DNA of 64,000 nt, taken from the NCBI GenBank assembly GCA_023846275.1, contig JAIUJO010003718.1, forward strand, positions 179,558 through 243,557. The letters run 5' to 3'. Under the pieces are notes generated by a model. The model was not told the DNA's origin. It did not search any database and saw nothing but the letters and a program-made list of their open reading frames with translations. Below, one piece after another: positions 25,001-44,684 of the stretch (position 1 is the stretch's first letter; each line of letters starts with the position of its first letter). The translations under genes and the position numbers were made by a program. Source of the stretch: Vanilla planifolia. Taxonomy: Eukaryota; Streptophyta; Magnoliopsida; Asparagales; Orchidaceae.

Positions 25001-25335
25001 GAGGTTGGTTGGGGCTTGGAGGTTAGTAATGCACAAAGGGGTCACACAAGTTGTACAAGTTAAAGTTGATAGCTACATGGCATCAATAGTGATTGGTGAT
25101 GGCTAGAAGTGAAAGACAAAATCAAAATAAAGTGAAATATCCAAATCACAATCTAGTTGAGAATAATGCCGACATACACCTTTTTGATGAGCAACCTATG
25201 CTTGCGTGCACATTACAAAACCTTCTTAAATGAATCACAAAAACTCAAAGAGTTCTTATTTTCATGTTATGGTAAGTATTTAATTAAAGTATAAAAGGAT
25301 TTCATAATAGAAACAAAAAGACTAAAATTCCCCTT
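19091..25335. other. 6.2 kb of noncoding DNA without recognisable genes
   Basis: AT-rich throughout. The longest ORFs (123 codons near 22.4 kb, 120 codons on the minus strand near 24.8 kb) show no family features, and the first lacks an ATG. Slightly more GC-balanced patches at 19.85-20.8 and 21.7-21.85 kb could be very old transposon relics, but I could not read a domain in them. Confidence 0.55.
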
Positions 25336-25448
25336 AATCTAAACACTACTAAAACTATTAAAATAAAATAAAATAATAAAAATAAACAAACTTAAATACC
25401 ATCAATCTAAACAATACTAAAACTATAAAAATAAAATAAAAGAACACA
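25336..25448. repeat. 68-bp tandem duplication
   Basis: AATCTAAACA(C/A)TACTAAAACTAT followed by AAAATAAAATAAAA-type sequence occurs at 25336 and 25404, a 68-bp offset. Confidence 0.85.
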
Positions 25449-26725
25449 GGGAAATGATTGTGCATAAAACCAAAATAAGAAACAATCTTTTGTATCATAA
25501 ATGATTGATTGAAATCCAATAATGACCTTGAACTTTTTAAATATTATTTGAAAATTTATTTTATACATTTAACTCTAAAAAGGCTCTAAATTGGTTTTGG
25601 ATCAAGTTTTAAAGTCTTAAACACTTGTTACTTTCTTAGTTCTTAAACCTTGGACTAATGATTAGATAAAGAGGCACACTTCAAAGAGAAGTAATCTTGA
25701 TTGAGAGTTTCTATCACTTGGGAAAATAATAAGGTGGGATCCTGGTGAAAATAAAGAGAGAAAATGGTGAATTTTCATAAATGATTTAAGAAGGCTTCAC
25801 GTGTAAAGCAAGGGAATAAAGAGAAAAGTTATACATAAGAATAACCACTAGTGCAATGCTAAAGTTAGGCATGTCATTCAATTTTAAGTGTTTGTATTTA
25901 CTAATAGATATATTAAAAATAAGTAAAATGTCATACAATTTGGGTCATATTATATGCTGGGTTCATATTATAACTATGTAAAATAAATAGAAACATAAGC
26001 ATGATATCACAATCATGTGAATACAAATAAATCATGAGTATAACATAAATATTAAAAGTACTCAAGATGCCTATTAAAGATTCTTGATATACAACAAAAG
26101 TTCCAAACTTCACTTTTTTTATTTTCCAAGTTCTAAGGTCCCTTGACACTTGTTTTCATTTATAGTTCTTTAAATTTTACTTTAATTTCTCCCTTTTGAT
26201 ATTTCCAATTTTTAGTGGTCCCTTTTGGCTATTTTTAACTTTTAGTGGTGTCGCAACCCTGATTAGCCTTTCTCAAGCATGATGTCATGTCATCTAATTC
26301 TTTGGTTTTTTTGCTTTCCTTAACACTTTGGTTTTCAAAAGATTTTTAGAATAATTAATTTAAAAAAATTTGTGTTCTTAAAGTATAAAAATTATTTTTA
26401 ATGCATAACAAAAGTAATTTAAAATCTTTATAATAAAAACCATAAAAAACAAAGTAAAACAAGTTCATATTTTTTTGTAAAATCATAAGTCCAAATAACT
26501 ACATGAATATGTTGATGTAGGTACATATAGCATAATGGCATGTCCATATTAAACATAAACATACAAGTCATAGTAGTAGCTTATACAATAAGTACAATAA
26601 CAAAATAGTACAAATCCTTATAATCACTTTAAAAGCTCCATAGTAGTCATATGTTATGTCTCATCTTGACTTGAAATTATTAAGCTATATATAGGTTAAG
26701 CAAATTGTCATTGACTCGATGACGA
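25449..26725. other. AT-rich noncoding DNA
   Basis: No gene was seen. Confidence 0.6.
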
Positions 26726-26790
26726 ACACACACATACAAACACACACATGCACATACACACACACACACACACATACACACACACACACA

Positions 26791-26889
<99 letters not shown>
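26726..26889. repeat. Compound (AC)n(AT)n microsatellite
   Basis: An imperfect AC tract with ATAC interruptions becomes about 74 bp of pure CA repeat ending near 26872, then AT to 26889. Copy 2 is 2 bp longer. Alternating purine-pyrimidine DNA of this length can adopt Z-form. Confidence 0.97.
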
Positions 26890-31790
<4,901 letters not shown>

Positions 31791-32816
31791 TATGTGATCA
31801 AATTCAAAATTTGTAAAATTTCATAAAGCTATCAATATAGGATGGCAAAAATACCCAAATCATGTACATTCCTAATGAGTGTAGCCTATTAAACTAAGAT
31901 CAAATGAAATCACAAATACCTAAGCTAATCTATATTCAAATTAGAAAAAAAAAGCATAAAACTTCTAATATGGATGCAAATAGCCAAAAGATGACCTCTT
32001 GGTCTTAGCATAAGATCTTTAATTAAATATCATATATATTTGACCACACTTGTTCTACTTAAAAGTATCTTTAAACTCACTTTTAGAAACATTTTGACAA
32101 ATCAAATATGTTTATGGTTAACCATATCCAAATTAATTTCCAAGTGCCCAATTAATCATTTAGCATGTTTCAGTAAACTGATGATGACCAAGATTTTTTG
32201 ATATTGTAATCTAAATCAATATTTAGTAAATATTTACTCTTGGCATTTTCATGAGAATCCTAAAATAGATCTTTGAGCATGTTTAGTCATGTTGATGATA
32301 CTTAGGTTTTTCCTTCATGTATGTTTCTCTATGACAACTTTGTTTTGTGTTTTCCTATTTCTTCATAATCAATCATCTTGTATGTTTGACCTTCTAGTCC
32401 TATCTAGAGATATTCCTAAATTAAACCTTTAAAGACATGATAATATCAATCTAGCCAAAGTTATGTCTCCATAATCCAGCTAATTTTTTTATTTACTAAA
32501 CCCTCGTGACCTTATCTTGAGATACCCTTAAACTAACCTTTAAATTTGTTTGAATATATTAGTTATTTCAAAAGTTTTTTTATTAGGCCCATATTATCAC
32601 ACCTCGTTAGGCTTATTTCAAATAAACTCAATAAAATATATCTAATTACTAATTTACTTGATAAAAATAGAGTTTACAATAAAATATCAAGGCTAATAAC
32701 TATAAATGAGCAGGAGTGAGAAGAAAATATCTTAATTTTAAATAATTAGTTTAACAAAACTAAAGAAAAAAGTATCATACTATATCTAACTGTCATATAA
32801 TATAAAAATTACAAAC
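31791..32816. other. AT-rich noncoding DNA (copy 2)
   Basis: Same as 1-1026; no gene seen. Confidence 0.7.
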
Positions 32817-33616
32817 CTAATTCGAAGATCAAATGGGTTTAACTGTCATATAATATTAAATAATTAGGCGCCCAATTTTTGGGCACCATGCACCCAGGTA
32901 GGCGCCCAACTGCGGGCGCCACAAAGAGTAGGCGGGTGCTTGACTTTGAGCACCTCACTGCAGGCACGGCGCATGCACCCCGCCATCAAGGGTCATGCAT
33001 TATTTCTCATGCAAATGATTTTACCATTGTACGTGTAGAGCACGTGATCGAGCGGATGGAGCAGGTGCATGGAAGATGCACGCACGCTCACGCAGTTGAG
33101 CTCACGTAAGACATGTGCGAGCTGGAGATTTGTGCAGTGGAGATAGGCTGGTCTGGCTGAAAAATTTTGGAATTTGGCAAAAATAATTTCGTCTTTTTGT
33201 AATTTGAATGTGTTCTAAAATATTATATCTCAGTCTTATATAAAATATTAAAAAACTAAGCAAAAACAACATTTTTAAAAGAGAGTTTTCTTAGAAAAAT
33301 ATTTTTAGAGAAGCTTTTAAAGAGAAGAAGACTAAAGAACAGTTTAGAGAATAATTCAAATTAAATTTAGAAATATTGAGAGAACTTTTAGAAAGAAAAT
33401 TTTTAAAAAGAGTTTTAAGAATAAAAACTTATTATAAATGTTAGAAATCTCTTAAAAAAAGATCTTGTTAGAGAAAAATTTTTTTTTAGCAAAAAGTATT
33501 CTCATTCTCCTTTTCTTTTGCTCCTACCCATTTCTTATTTCTACTTCCACTACAAATATTTTAAAAAAGGTCTATTAATAAGGACTTGAGACAAGAACAC
33601 CCCTTACAGACAGTCA
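32817..33616 (+). mobile_element. 5' LTR of decayed retrotransposon (copy 2)
   Basis: Counterpart of 1027-1826. Three of the nine inter-copy substitutions fall here: 1201 T to 32991 G, 1637 G to 33427 A and 1698 G to 33488 A. Confidence 0.75.
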
Positions 33617-35378
33617 TATTATTTTAATATCAAAGCCCACTTCGATTCTGTATCAATTACAAAAGGTAAAAAGAAAGGAGTTGAAGAGCAAACTTCAAAA
33701 AAGAAAGTCAAGGGGAGGCTTCAGTCGAGGTGACTGTGCTGACTACTTGAACATCAAGCATGAAGATACAAGTAACTCTTTTAACATAATAAGTGTAAGT
33801 ATTAATAAAAATGGTGTTAAAATCTCAATCTCTTTTGACAATATATCGAAAAGATAATTTGTTAAACAAAGATATTCTTAATCAGAGATATTTTGGAATA
33901 AATAGTACTCTCAAAATAATTAGAGACAAATATGAGAATAACATCAATTTTACTTTTGTGATGCACAAGAATTGATATCATTCTTTCAAGATAGATGTTA
34001 TTCTCGATTTACCATTTATGATAATGGTAAAGTTAATGAAAAAAAAATTAGATGTTAGGTTGGAGTAATTAGAGACCTATTTTTCTCTATATGACTACTC
34101 CTCATCTGACAAAGTGATGTATACTCAACAAAAAATGACAAGTCATGTATTAATTATGTAGAATGCTTACTTAAAAATGGCATAATTATAGAAGTGACAT
34201 AGCGCAAATTTAAACACCTAATCCAAGAAGAATTTTATTTTATGAATTACATAAAAGAAAGATGGAGAAAATGACATAATCTACAACACTGATAAGAGTA
34301 AACGATGTAAAAATACACCATAGAATTCTGATGACCATGAATTTAGGAATACCTATTGAATAGATATAGACATTATCAAAATATATTATTGGTTTGTATT
34401 ATCTTATTGCTATAGAACTATCCATTTTTCATATTCAGTCTTTAAAGTAAGCTAGTATATTTGCTATGGATATTAAAAAAATAAATGTAAATAGACAAAA
34501 CTTGAAAGATAGAATACTAGGAGGTCTGAGTATAAGTCTGATAATAAACAATAAAAGAAAGAGTATTCTCTAACAAAATTTATTGTGACTATAATAAACC
34601 ACAAAAATCAAAGGTACTATGATCATTGTAAGAAGACAGGATATGTACAAAAAAATATTAAAAATTATATCTTGATCATTTCTAAAAAAATTCAAGAAGA
34701 ATAAAATACTTATTACAACAAAGAATGAAAAGATACTGCAAACTCCTTCATAAATAGATAGAACTCTCTCTAATGGTGACTCCAAATAAGATATCGCATG
34801 AAATGAAATAAAAAGAACTCTTCACTATTAGATTTTAAGTGAAGAAAGAGCTTGTTAATGTTATCATTAACACTAAAAGTGAAAAAAATTTAAGATCCAA
34901 TAGTCATGTAGAAAGACTACAATTGGAAATTACATCGCATCCAAGACTATATTCTTTGGGATGGATCCATAATGACTCTAAGCCAAGAGTTGAAGAATAA
35001 TACAATGTGAAGTTTGCTATCACCAAAAACTACATAGGTTACCTCTAAAGTAGTACCTCTAAACATCTACCATATTATATTGGAAATTCCCAACTTGCGA
35101 AATCGAGATGTTGTTTATTATCGACAAGAACAACAATATTAGTTCACGAAGGATGAACAACATTTCCTTCTATAATGAAACAAAGTAGTCACAAAAGGCA
35201 TTATCAATGCTGAACAATTGGGGAGGTTAGCAAATACTTGCAAAAAAATATGGTTGTTAATAAAATTCAAGAAATAATTTGGTGAGATAGATAAACATCT
35301 CATCCTCCCAAAGAAGTCAACTAAATATCAGCTCAATAAAGAAGATTTGATGAGACATAAATCTCGAAAAAAGGGGCG
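33617..35378 (+). mobile_element. Internal region of decayed retrotransposon (copy 2)
   Basis: Counterpart of 1827-3588. The degenerate primer site is at 33625-33636, the zinc-knuckle relic at 34618-34659, the polyprotein relic from 34938 and the polypurine tract at 35366-35376. All carry the same disabling changes as copy 1. Confidence 0.65.
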
Positions 35379-38271
35379 TATTATCAAAAGATCAAAACAA
35401 AAAAAAAACAAAATTTACCCACATCTAACTTTAAGCCACGTGCTTAAAAAATAGATCCCTATTTTGGGCATCATGCACCCAATATGAGTGCCCAACTTTG
35501 GGCACCATAAAGAGTAAGACAGGCATTGACTTCGGGCATTGTGATTACAGGAATGGTGCATGGGCCTATCAATGGACACTGTGCATGAGCATTACACATG
35601 CCTGAATTGGGTGTTGTGTGTTATTTCTTATGCAGATGATCTTGCTCTGACACGTGCAAAGCATGTGATTGGACAGATGGAGCAAGTACATGGAAGGCAC
35701 GCATTAGCTAGAGATCTACACTATAACAATCTTAGTTTTCCCTTATTTTATCATTCCAAAAGAAAGCACTCTTTGAGACGAGTGCAACAGTGTTTAGTTT
35801 GTATTTTTCGAAGCTCTAAGAAATAAATTATGAATTTTAAAGATCTGGGATAAATTCGTAATGTTAAGGATAGATTTGTAATTTTGTAAATGTCGGCATA
35901 GCTCAAATTCGTTTTGGCGGAAGGTATATTTGTAATTTGAAAAGATGTTGGCTCTGTTGGGTATATGTACAATTTTAGGAATTTCGACGTAGGTCTATCT
36001 CTTCGGGCGGAGGATCTATGCGCAGATAACGAATTCGAAGGGGGTTTTATGCAAAATAACTGGCTCCCGAGCCTTATGGCAGTTAATTCATGAGGGTTTG
36101 AGAAATTTCAACCGTGGTTATAAAAGTTAACCATGGTGCATTTGAAAAGCACTTCTGTGAAAATTAACTGGCTACGGGGAGGTTTGCTGGAGGGCAAGGG
36201 AGAGACTTCCGGGAGTTGTGCCAGATTTTCGACAGTTGCCGTTGTGCTCTGAGAGGAGTTCCGACACGTGACAGTGACAGCCGACTAGGGAGAGTCTTCC
36301 GGGAGTTGTGCGAGATTTCTAACAGCCATTGTCGTGCTTTTAGAGGAGTTCTGACGCGTGATAGTGATGACCGATGAGGAATCTGTAAGGTAAGAAAAAC
36401 ACGATTTGCTTCGTCATCGGGATTTTGTAAGGTTTCCAGTGAGTGGTAGAGACTGAGAGGGTGGAAGCCAGAGCAAGATTCGACTGGTTCAACGCGTGAA
36501 TTAGCCGGTCTAGTGCCGACTGTAGCCAAATTAAGAGAGAAGACAGCCAAAATTAAGGAATTTTGGGATTTTTTGGAAAAAAATGTTTGGGAAAGCTTTT
36601 AGGAGGCAATTTTGGCTAATAAGCACATTTTAATCTTTGATTACTTTTGCATTTATGGCCTTGTAGGACATAAAAAAAAATCAGAAGTAAGCAAGACGAT
36701 TTGTACATCAAAATCAAGTAGATAAATCCCTAACCCTACGATGTAGCACATTAACATGTGTTTGTTTTTACATGGTTTTCTTACAATCACATAATGCTTT
36801 GGTTGTTGCATATGTTGGTTGTTTATTTCATTTGCATAAAAACTAAAAAGGAAGAAGCAATATGGTATGATAATAAAATAAAAAGAAAGAAACAATATGG
36901 AACGAAAGGTCTTTTGATATGGCATAATTATGTAGATTAATGGTTGGAAAATGGTATTAAAAATAGGATTCCTAGAGAACATTATCCTCATCACTAACCC
37001 CAGCGTGTTGGATTGTAGGGTATCGATCTTCGGATCAGATATCTATCTAGTGTTATGTGCTATGACCCCATGATGATTTACACCAGGCTTAGCATGTTGG
37101 ATCACAGGGTATAAGTACCATACCTGTGGTGGCATTAGGCCCAGTGTGTTGGATCGCAGGGTATCGATCTTCGGATCAGATATCTGCCTAGTGTTATGTG
37201 CTTGGTTGGATGCCGACTGAAGGTCATTTCTTGATGATGATTGGATCCATAGAGGATAATGTGTCAAAGGTAATCGAGCCTGATAATGACACACATATTA
37301 TCGGACATAATGAGGAACTGGCATTTTTTTTGGTTTTTTATCTGGCATTATATATGATATCTTGTATGGTTTTAGTTTTATGCATACGATTCATCTTCAC
37401 TACTCCTGATATGTCTGTTCATTTGATTTTTCTTTCATATATAGTTAATTATTATAGATTTATCTACTGAGATATGTCAAATCTCATTTAGTGTTACATC
37501 ATAGGTCATGCATCCCATGCAACCAATGCACCGAGAGCTGGGAAAGTTGCTGCTAGAGGAGAGCCCTTTTCACTAGATGTGTGAGAGAGGGAAGGGCTTG
37601 GTGTGAGTAAACTTTTAAAAAAACATGTCTTTGTTTATATTTTTAATTTTCAGGTCACTATGTAAATATTTTAGTCAGTTTCATGGTTTATTTTTGAAAT
37701 GGATTCGAATAGGAGTTGGGGTTTGTCTCACCGTTGGGTGCCCACCTTAGGCTTTTTCCTTGTCCTCACTCGATGTTGTAGTGGCAAAAAATCTCTGATG
37801 TTGATTTTTGTTATCTAATGGTACTTGTTGAGGTGGGGCTTGACATACACATAGGCAACGAGTCGATCGGCTCGAAAATTTTATAATTTGGTAAGGGCAA
37901 TTTTGCCTTTTTGTAATTTGAATATATATTAAAATATTTTATCCAAGTTCTATATAAAGGAGTAAGGATGCTAAATGAAGATAAAACTTTTAAAGGAGAG
38001 TTTTTTGAGAAAAACTTTCTAAGATAATTTTTAAAAAAGGGAGGAATGAAGAGTACTTTGGAAAGAATTTGATGTGAATTTAGAAATATTGAGCAAACTT
38101 TTAGAAAAAAAATTAAAAGGAGTTATAAGAATCAAAATTTATCAAAAAAGTTAAAAATCTCTTCAAAAATCTTCTTGAGAAAATTAGTTGCTTCACAATT
38201 CTACTTTCACTGCAACTACTTTGAAAAATATCTACTGACTAGGAATCGTTGTGAGAATATCCTCATAGATA
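35379..38271 (+). mobile_element. 3' LTR split by nested insertion (copy 2)
   Basis: Counterpart of 3589-6481. One substitution (6160 T to 37950 C) lies in its right part. Confidence 0.72.
35722..37845. mobile_element. Nested solo LTR (copy 2)
   Basis: Counterpart of 3932-6055, with TACAC at 35717-35721 and 37846-37850. The 90-bp tandem repeat is at 36196-36378 and the 141-bp-offset direct repeats at 37001-37201. The nested insertion predates the 31.8-kb duplication, since both units carry it with the same duplication. Confidence 0.7.
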
Positions 38272-38819
38272 GATTAAAAACAAAAATTGATGTTACATAT
38301 AACAATAAAAATACATATTATTCTCACATATAAAAAGTCTCTCTTTCTTTCAGTTTCACAAAGTATAGCATGATCTTATACTTAGGATCCCAAGTTATCA
38401 TATAAGGGCTCTTACTTCTGTGAGTGTCTACATCTTAGCTTGTAATGTAAAGAATAAGCATAATATACTTAATAAGTAAAACACTAATTATAAGCAATAA
38501 AATAGTATAAAAGTATAATGATGTAATTAATATATATAATGAAAAAATAAATAAAATAATACATAACAATTTGTAAATGGGAACACAATATCAGTATATT
38601 TATGCTCATATACATTTAGCTTATATGTGTATACATAATCATTATATAGTATTATTGATTTACTTTTCTTTTTTTATATTTGAATTTGTTTTTTTTCTGT
38701 TTCTTTCATATTTTTTTCTTATTATTTTTCTTTAGGCCCATATTTTCTCTTGTGACCATTATCCCTACTTCTAAAACATGTTATATCATATCATTTAAAA
38801 ATGAGGTTAATTTATTAAG
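38272..38819. other. AT-rich noncoding DNA (copy 2)
   Basis: Same as 6482-7029; no gene seen. Confidence 0.65.
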
Positions 38820-39165
38820 AATGATTGATGACTTTAAAGTGGGAGTTATAAAATAATAATTTTGTTCTAAAAATATTTTAAGAATCTTTATAAATTTTTT
38901 CAAAAGTTTTTAAGCATGTTTTCAAGATTTTAAGCTATCGTACAATAAGATATTACAAAATCATATAGTACAATCAAGTAAGAGTATCAATTAGATAAAT
39001 ATATTCAAAATATTAGATTTTTATTATACAAGTATAATTAATAAAATATACAAATATAATAATATGTCAATTGAAGGTTAGATTAGTCTAATGAGAAGAG
39101 GAATTTGATCATATAATATAACATAAAAATATCTTACAATCCGATACTATAATAAAAAATAGAGT
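38820..39165 (+). repeat. Left arm of inverted repeat (copy 2)
   Basis: Counterpart of 7030-7375; partner arm at 49449-49814. Confidence 0.7.
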
Positions 39166-40370
39166 TATGAAGCAAGTTAATCATCGTACGAGTACGACAA
39201 CAAAATTGTATAAGTATGATAGAGTGTAATCAATATATATCCATTATGAATTAGATGAATTTGAGAGATTAAGTTAAGGATTTGATTATATATTTTGATT
39301 GAAGAATAACATATGATAAGATCAAGTAAGAAAGAAATAAAAAAACTTGAGACATGTGAATAAACAAAAAAAGTTAGATAAGGATAATACAAGTTGATAA
39401 GGATATTGTATAAAATCATTAATACATAAGAATAAATGTTTAATAAAGGCAATATAATACTATATAATACGAAAACAACTAACGTACAAGTATGATTAAT
39501 TAAGAAAAAAAACTTGGTTTGATAAGTTGAGATGGGATGAACAAATTGTACAATTCGATGAGCATTAACATAAAAGTACGTTCAGTATATAATGAGCATA
39601 ATATAAGACAATTATCAAATTCTGACATAAGAAAGAAGATATACTTTATAATACTATAAGAAATCAAATAAGTATGAGGTAAGATAAATGCCTGAGTTGA
39701 CTAAACAAAAATAGATTATGTATAATTTGAAGATTATATTATATGAGTATGATCAAGTTGAAAGTAGCAATATATGAGAAAAATCATTCATACGCCATAT
39801 GATGAATGGAATACCATACAAGCTTGATAATAACATGGTAAGAATATAATAAGAACTTAAGATACTTTAAGCAAGATTAAGAATCGTATAGTATGAGACT
39901 AATGATTGTATAAGATTGATTAATAGAATCTAAAAAGATTTTTAAAATCTAAAGTGAATAATGGATATGTTGAACATCATGAGGGGGAGATCAACCAATA
40001 AGGAGTTAATGGACTTAAGATGAAAATAAAGTAAAGAGTCATTATATTGAAGAAATGTAGTTGTTTGGAGAAGTTGAAAAGCTAGGAATGTGAATGGTTA
40101 AAAGAATAGATATAAAAAATATTAAAGCTCAAACTTAAAGAGATCTTTTTGGCAAAGTTTAAAAGTATTCATTTGGCCAAAGCTAGTAGAAGAAGAAAGA
40201 GAACGGGATAAAGTGTCTCCAAGTGATTTGAAAAAACAATCATACTAATTCGTTCTAGGATCAAAGATAACTAAAGAAGTTGAAAGAGTGATTATAACAT
40301 GATTAAAACCTTTGTGTGACCGCTATAAAGAGAAAATAAAATATAGATAATACATGTTTATGATATATAT
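39166..40370. other. AT-rich DNA with TATGAT-type motifs (copy 2)
   Basis: Same as 7376-8580; one substitution (8564 T to 40354 A). No gene seen. Confidence 0.5.
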
Positions 40371-41299
<929 letters not shown>

Positions 41300-42211
41300 G
41301 CTTAAAAGAGGAGAGACATGAGACTATTAGGATAGAATGAGAATTAGTACATAATGATTAAAAAAATACTATTATATAATGATTTTTATGTTTATTGTAT
41401 TTAAGTAAAAAAATATGAAATTATATGGAAAAAAATTTGTTATCCATTGATGTTGCATGGAACATGTGTTTAAAAAGAAATGTGAAAACTTGGTATTTTT
41501 ATAAGTTGTATAAATATCTCTTATGCAAATGTTTTAACATTTCCTTAAAGGAATTTGTAGCACCATTGCAACTTAATTTTTAAAAAAGAATTGAATAGTT
41601 TTTTTCTATTTAATATTACATGAAAAAAAGGATGTTAAGTGACACCTAAGAGTGAGAAAAACAAGTGATGAAAATGATGATGCCACATAAATGGTACAAA
41701 AATTGACTTTTTACTTGTTTAATGTGATTCAAACATGAATCAAGCAAAAGAAGATAAGTCTGTGACACAGAATTAAAGAAAGGGGAGTGAATGATAGGTG
41801 ATCTTTCAAAAGAAGAATCACTAGATAATGAGTGACTCTTTATAGGCTTTTAGAATGAGGGTTACAATGATATGAAACATGATGATTAAAATATGTTAGT
41901 ACATGATTTTTATCTTTATTATTTTTTAGTAAAATGATTTAAAATGATGTGTAAAGAATTTATTATCTATTGATGTTACATGAAAATATTGTTTTAAAAA
42001 AGAAACGTATAACTTGATGTTTCAATGAGTTGTACAAATATCACTTCTACAAAGGTTTTAAATATTTTCCTAAAAAAATATATTACTTATATAACTTGAT
42101 TTTGAGAAGGAATTGAATAAAGTTTTACTATTGAATATTTCATGAAAAAAAAAATGATGTTAAGTGGTACCCAAGGTTTGGAAAGGCTGATGATGAAAAA
42201 GGGGATGTCAC
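41300..42211. repeat. Diverged tandem duplication, ~523-bp offset (copy 2)
   Basis: Counterpart of 9506-10417. Confidence 0.75.
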
Positions 42212-42454
42212 ACACCACCCCCTTATTACCAACATCCTATATTGAAAAGGATGAGGCCTCTATCTTGTCGTGGCCTTATCTTTAAGTGGCACAACAGTAA
42301 GGTATAAAATCTATCTCCTCATGTTAGAGCCATCACCCATTATTGTCAACATCATATATCAATGAGTACAAAATCTTTGTCATATCGTGGTCCCATCTTT
42401 GAATGTCCATGATAATAAAATGCTAAGTCTATCTTATTTATCAAGTTATTATAA
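42212..42454 (+). repeat. ~118-bp tandem repeat (copy 2)
   Basis: Counterpart of 10418-10660. Confidence 0.65.
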
Positions 42455-43339
42455 GCATAATAAAAATAATCTATCTCAACTTTCTTTCTTGTGATCTAAT
42501 AGAACATCAAACAATAATAATTTTTTTTTAATTTTTTAATTTTTTCTTATCATATATTTTGATTTATAATCTCATAAGATAATAATAATCTTTTTTTTTT
42601 ACTTTTTTTTATCATATGTTTCTATTTCTTTTTCTTTTTCTTTGACTTACTCAAAATTGCACATGTTTATAAAATCTAATACCTACATCATTCCAACATT
42701 TTATTAATCCATTATTTAATCTTATTAAAATAAAAGAGATTTTTAATAAAATTTCTTATATTACTTATTTTCCTCCCTCACTTGTATAGTTACTCTTATT
42801 TGCTTTAGTTACTTTTACACCAATAATAAGTCCCTTTGATTTTATACTTGCTTTTGAAACAACATCTCATCATATCCATTTCCTTTAGATAACTCCATCC
42901 CTTATACATGTATATGGTGGGAGTTTACATATATAGTTTAATCATTTCACCATTCATATGCTATTTTGGTAATTTTAGGAACTTTTAAATGATGTTTTAT
43001 TTCAAAGAATTTTAGAGATTTTTTTCTATAATTTCTATTTATTCAAAGTCTTTTTCACTATTATATGCCTTCATAACAAGGGTATAATTTTTAAGAAAGT
43101 TCATAACTTAAAATTAATTTTGTAAAATATAAAAAGACATAAAATTAATTATAGATTTTTTTTTTATTTTTTTGAATTTTAATATTTTTAGTATGTATTT
43201 AAAGTCAATTTGATAATTTAGCTAATATTTTTTGCTCTAATAAAGTTCATAAACATTTTAGTCATAAATACTAAGTGATAGAAACCTTTTCTAAAATATT
43301 TTCCTTTTTGAATATAATATTTTCGATTTTGTCACAGTA
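42455..43339. other. AT-rich noncoding DNA (copy 2)
   Basis: Same as 10661-11545; one substitution (11290 G to 43084 A). No gene seen. Confidence 0.65.
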
Positions 43340-43450
43340 ATTGGCCTACAATTGATGACGACTCGTGTAGTAAACATGTTTCATTTTTATTCATAAAGTT
43401 ATAATATTTAAATGTTATCAATTGTGATTGGCCTACAATTGATGACAACT
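43340..43450. repeat. 24-bp direct repeat downstream of peroxidase (copy 2)
   Basis: Counterpart of 11546-11656, with the hairpin at 43417-43443 and the candidate minus-strand AATAAA at 43386-43391. Confidence 0.85.
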
Positions 43451-43499
43451 GCTGGCGTTTGCGTTCATATTAATCGGTACTTATTTGCCTTTGACCGCC

Positions 43500-44576
43500 T
43501 CAAACGCCAGCCCGCAGCCACCAGCCGTCACCGCCATTCACAACGTGACAGTTCTCCCTGATCTCCCCTTCCGTACCGGTCTTCACCTCAATCTTGCCCA
43601 TCTTAACCATCGCCCTCGCAAACCTGTACGCCCAAAGCTCCCCAAACAGCGCGTTCTGCCCCACCTGCTCCCTCAGCCGGCCGTCGGTGAGCAGCGCGGC
43701 GTCCGAAGTGAACAGCCCCAGCCCGAGCTTCAGCCCAACGTAGTAGAGGTTGTCGAGCACCACCGGCGTCAGGGTGTCGAGCACCACCGTGGTGTTCCCA
43801 GACGACGCGTCGTTGAACGGGCACTCCCTCTGCAGCCGGGCGGCGTAGGCGGGGTTCAGCGACGGGTCAACCCCGGTCGGCGAGCTGAAGTTATAGATCC
43901 GGTTCCTAAAGGGACCGCAGTGGGAGACGCCGATGGAGTGGGCTCCACTGAGCGTCACCATCTCCGCGGCAGTGAGGTTCTTCTTGGCGAAGGCTTCGAC
44001 GAGGGTGGAGGCGTTGGAGAGCGGGGAGGGGAGGTTGGCTAAGGCCTCTGCGGCGAGCGAGACCAGCCCGTCGCGGCGTCCCGCGGGGACCTCAAAGTAG
44101 ATGTCGCCGGAGAGGGTGGCGGAGTCGCGGGCGGCGAAGGCGACGACGTCGGCGCAGGAGACCGTCTCGGGGCACACGGCCTCCAGTGCGGACTTGGCGG
44201 CGTCGATCACGTCGAACCCGTGGAGGCTCGGGTTGTTGGGCAGGGCGTCCTTCTCCGCCTCGTTGCCCGGCGTCGAGTCCAGCAACACCGATGCGTCGCA
44301 TCCCTATTCGCGATGCGAAAAATATATATTAAAATGCTACAAATGGCAAAAAATACTATTTTGTATAATAAATACCCTAACAAAGCAATCGTGGAAGAAC
44401 ATTCTTATAAGGCCGGGGGCGATGCCGGGGTTGTTGGCGTAGGCGGCGGCAATTGTTTCGTAGACGACCTGCTCGGCGGACGGGCAGGTGAACTCGTAGT
44501 AGCCGACGGATAGGCCTGCACCAATGGCGGCGGCGGGCATGACGGCGAGAAGAAGGAGGGGGAGGAGCTTAATCAT
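43500..44576 (-). CDS. Class III (secretory) plant peroxidase, copy 2
   Basis: Exon 1 is 44576-44376 and exon 2 is 44303-43500. The predicted 334-residue protein is identical to that of copy 1 over its full length, with the same signal peptide, distal Arg58/His62, proximal His189, eight Cys and calcium ligands. I saw no substitution in the exons, intron or proximal promoter (W-box at 44652-44657, TATA-like at 44637-44644). The duplication is therefore either very young or kept uniform. Nothing here separates the two genes functionally; both should be expressed alike if their wider context allows. Confidence 0.95.
44304..44375 (-). other. Peroxidase intron 1 (72 bp, copy 2)
   Basis: Identical to 12510-12581; GT-AG, phase 0, between FHDCFVR and GCDAS. 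Confidence 0.93.
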
Positions 44577-44684
44577 GTTCTGTTCTCTCGAGTTCACTCG
44601 GTGGGGGAACGGTGAATAGACGTCGAAGGTTGTCTGTTTAAAAAGGTATCAGGTCAACTTGGGGTGGCCACGCGGTTCATTTTA
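44577..44684 (-). promoter_or_regulatory. Proximal promoter and 5' UTR of the peroxidase (copy 2)
   Basis: Counterpart of 12783-12890; same TATA-like, W-box and ACGT-core motifs. Confidence 0.35.
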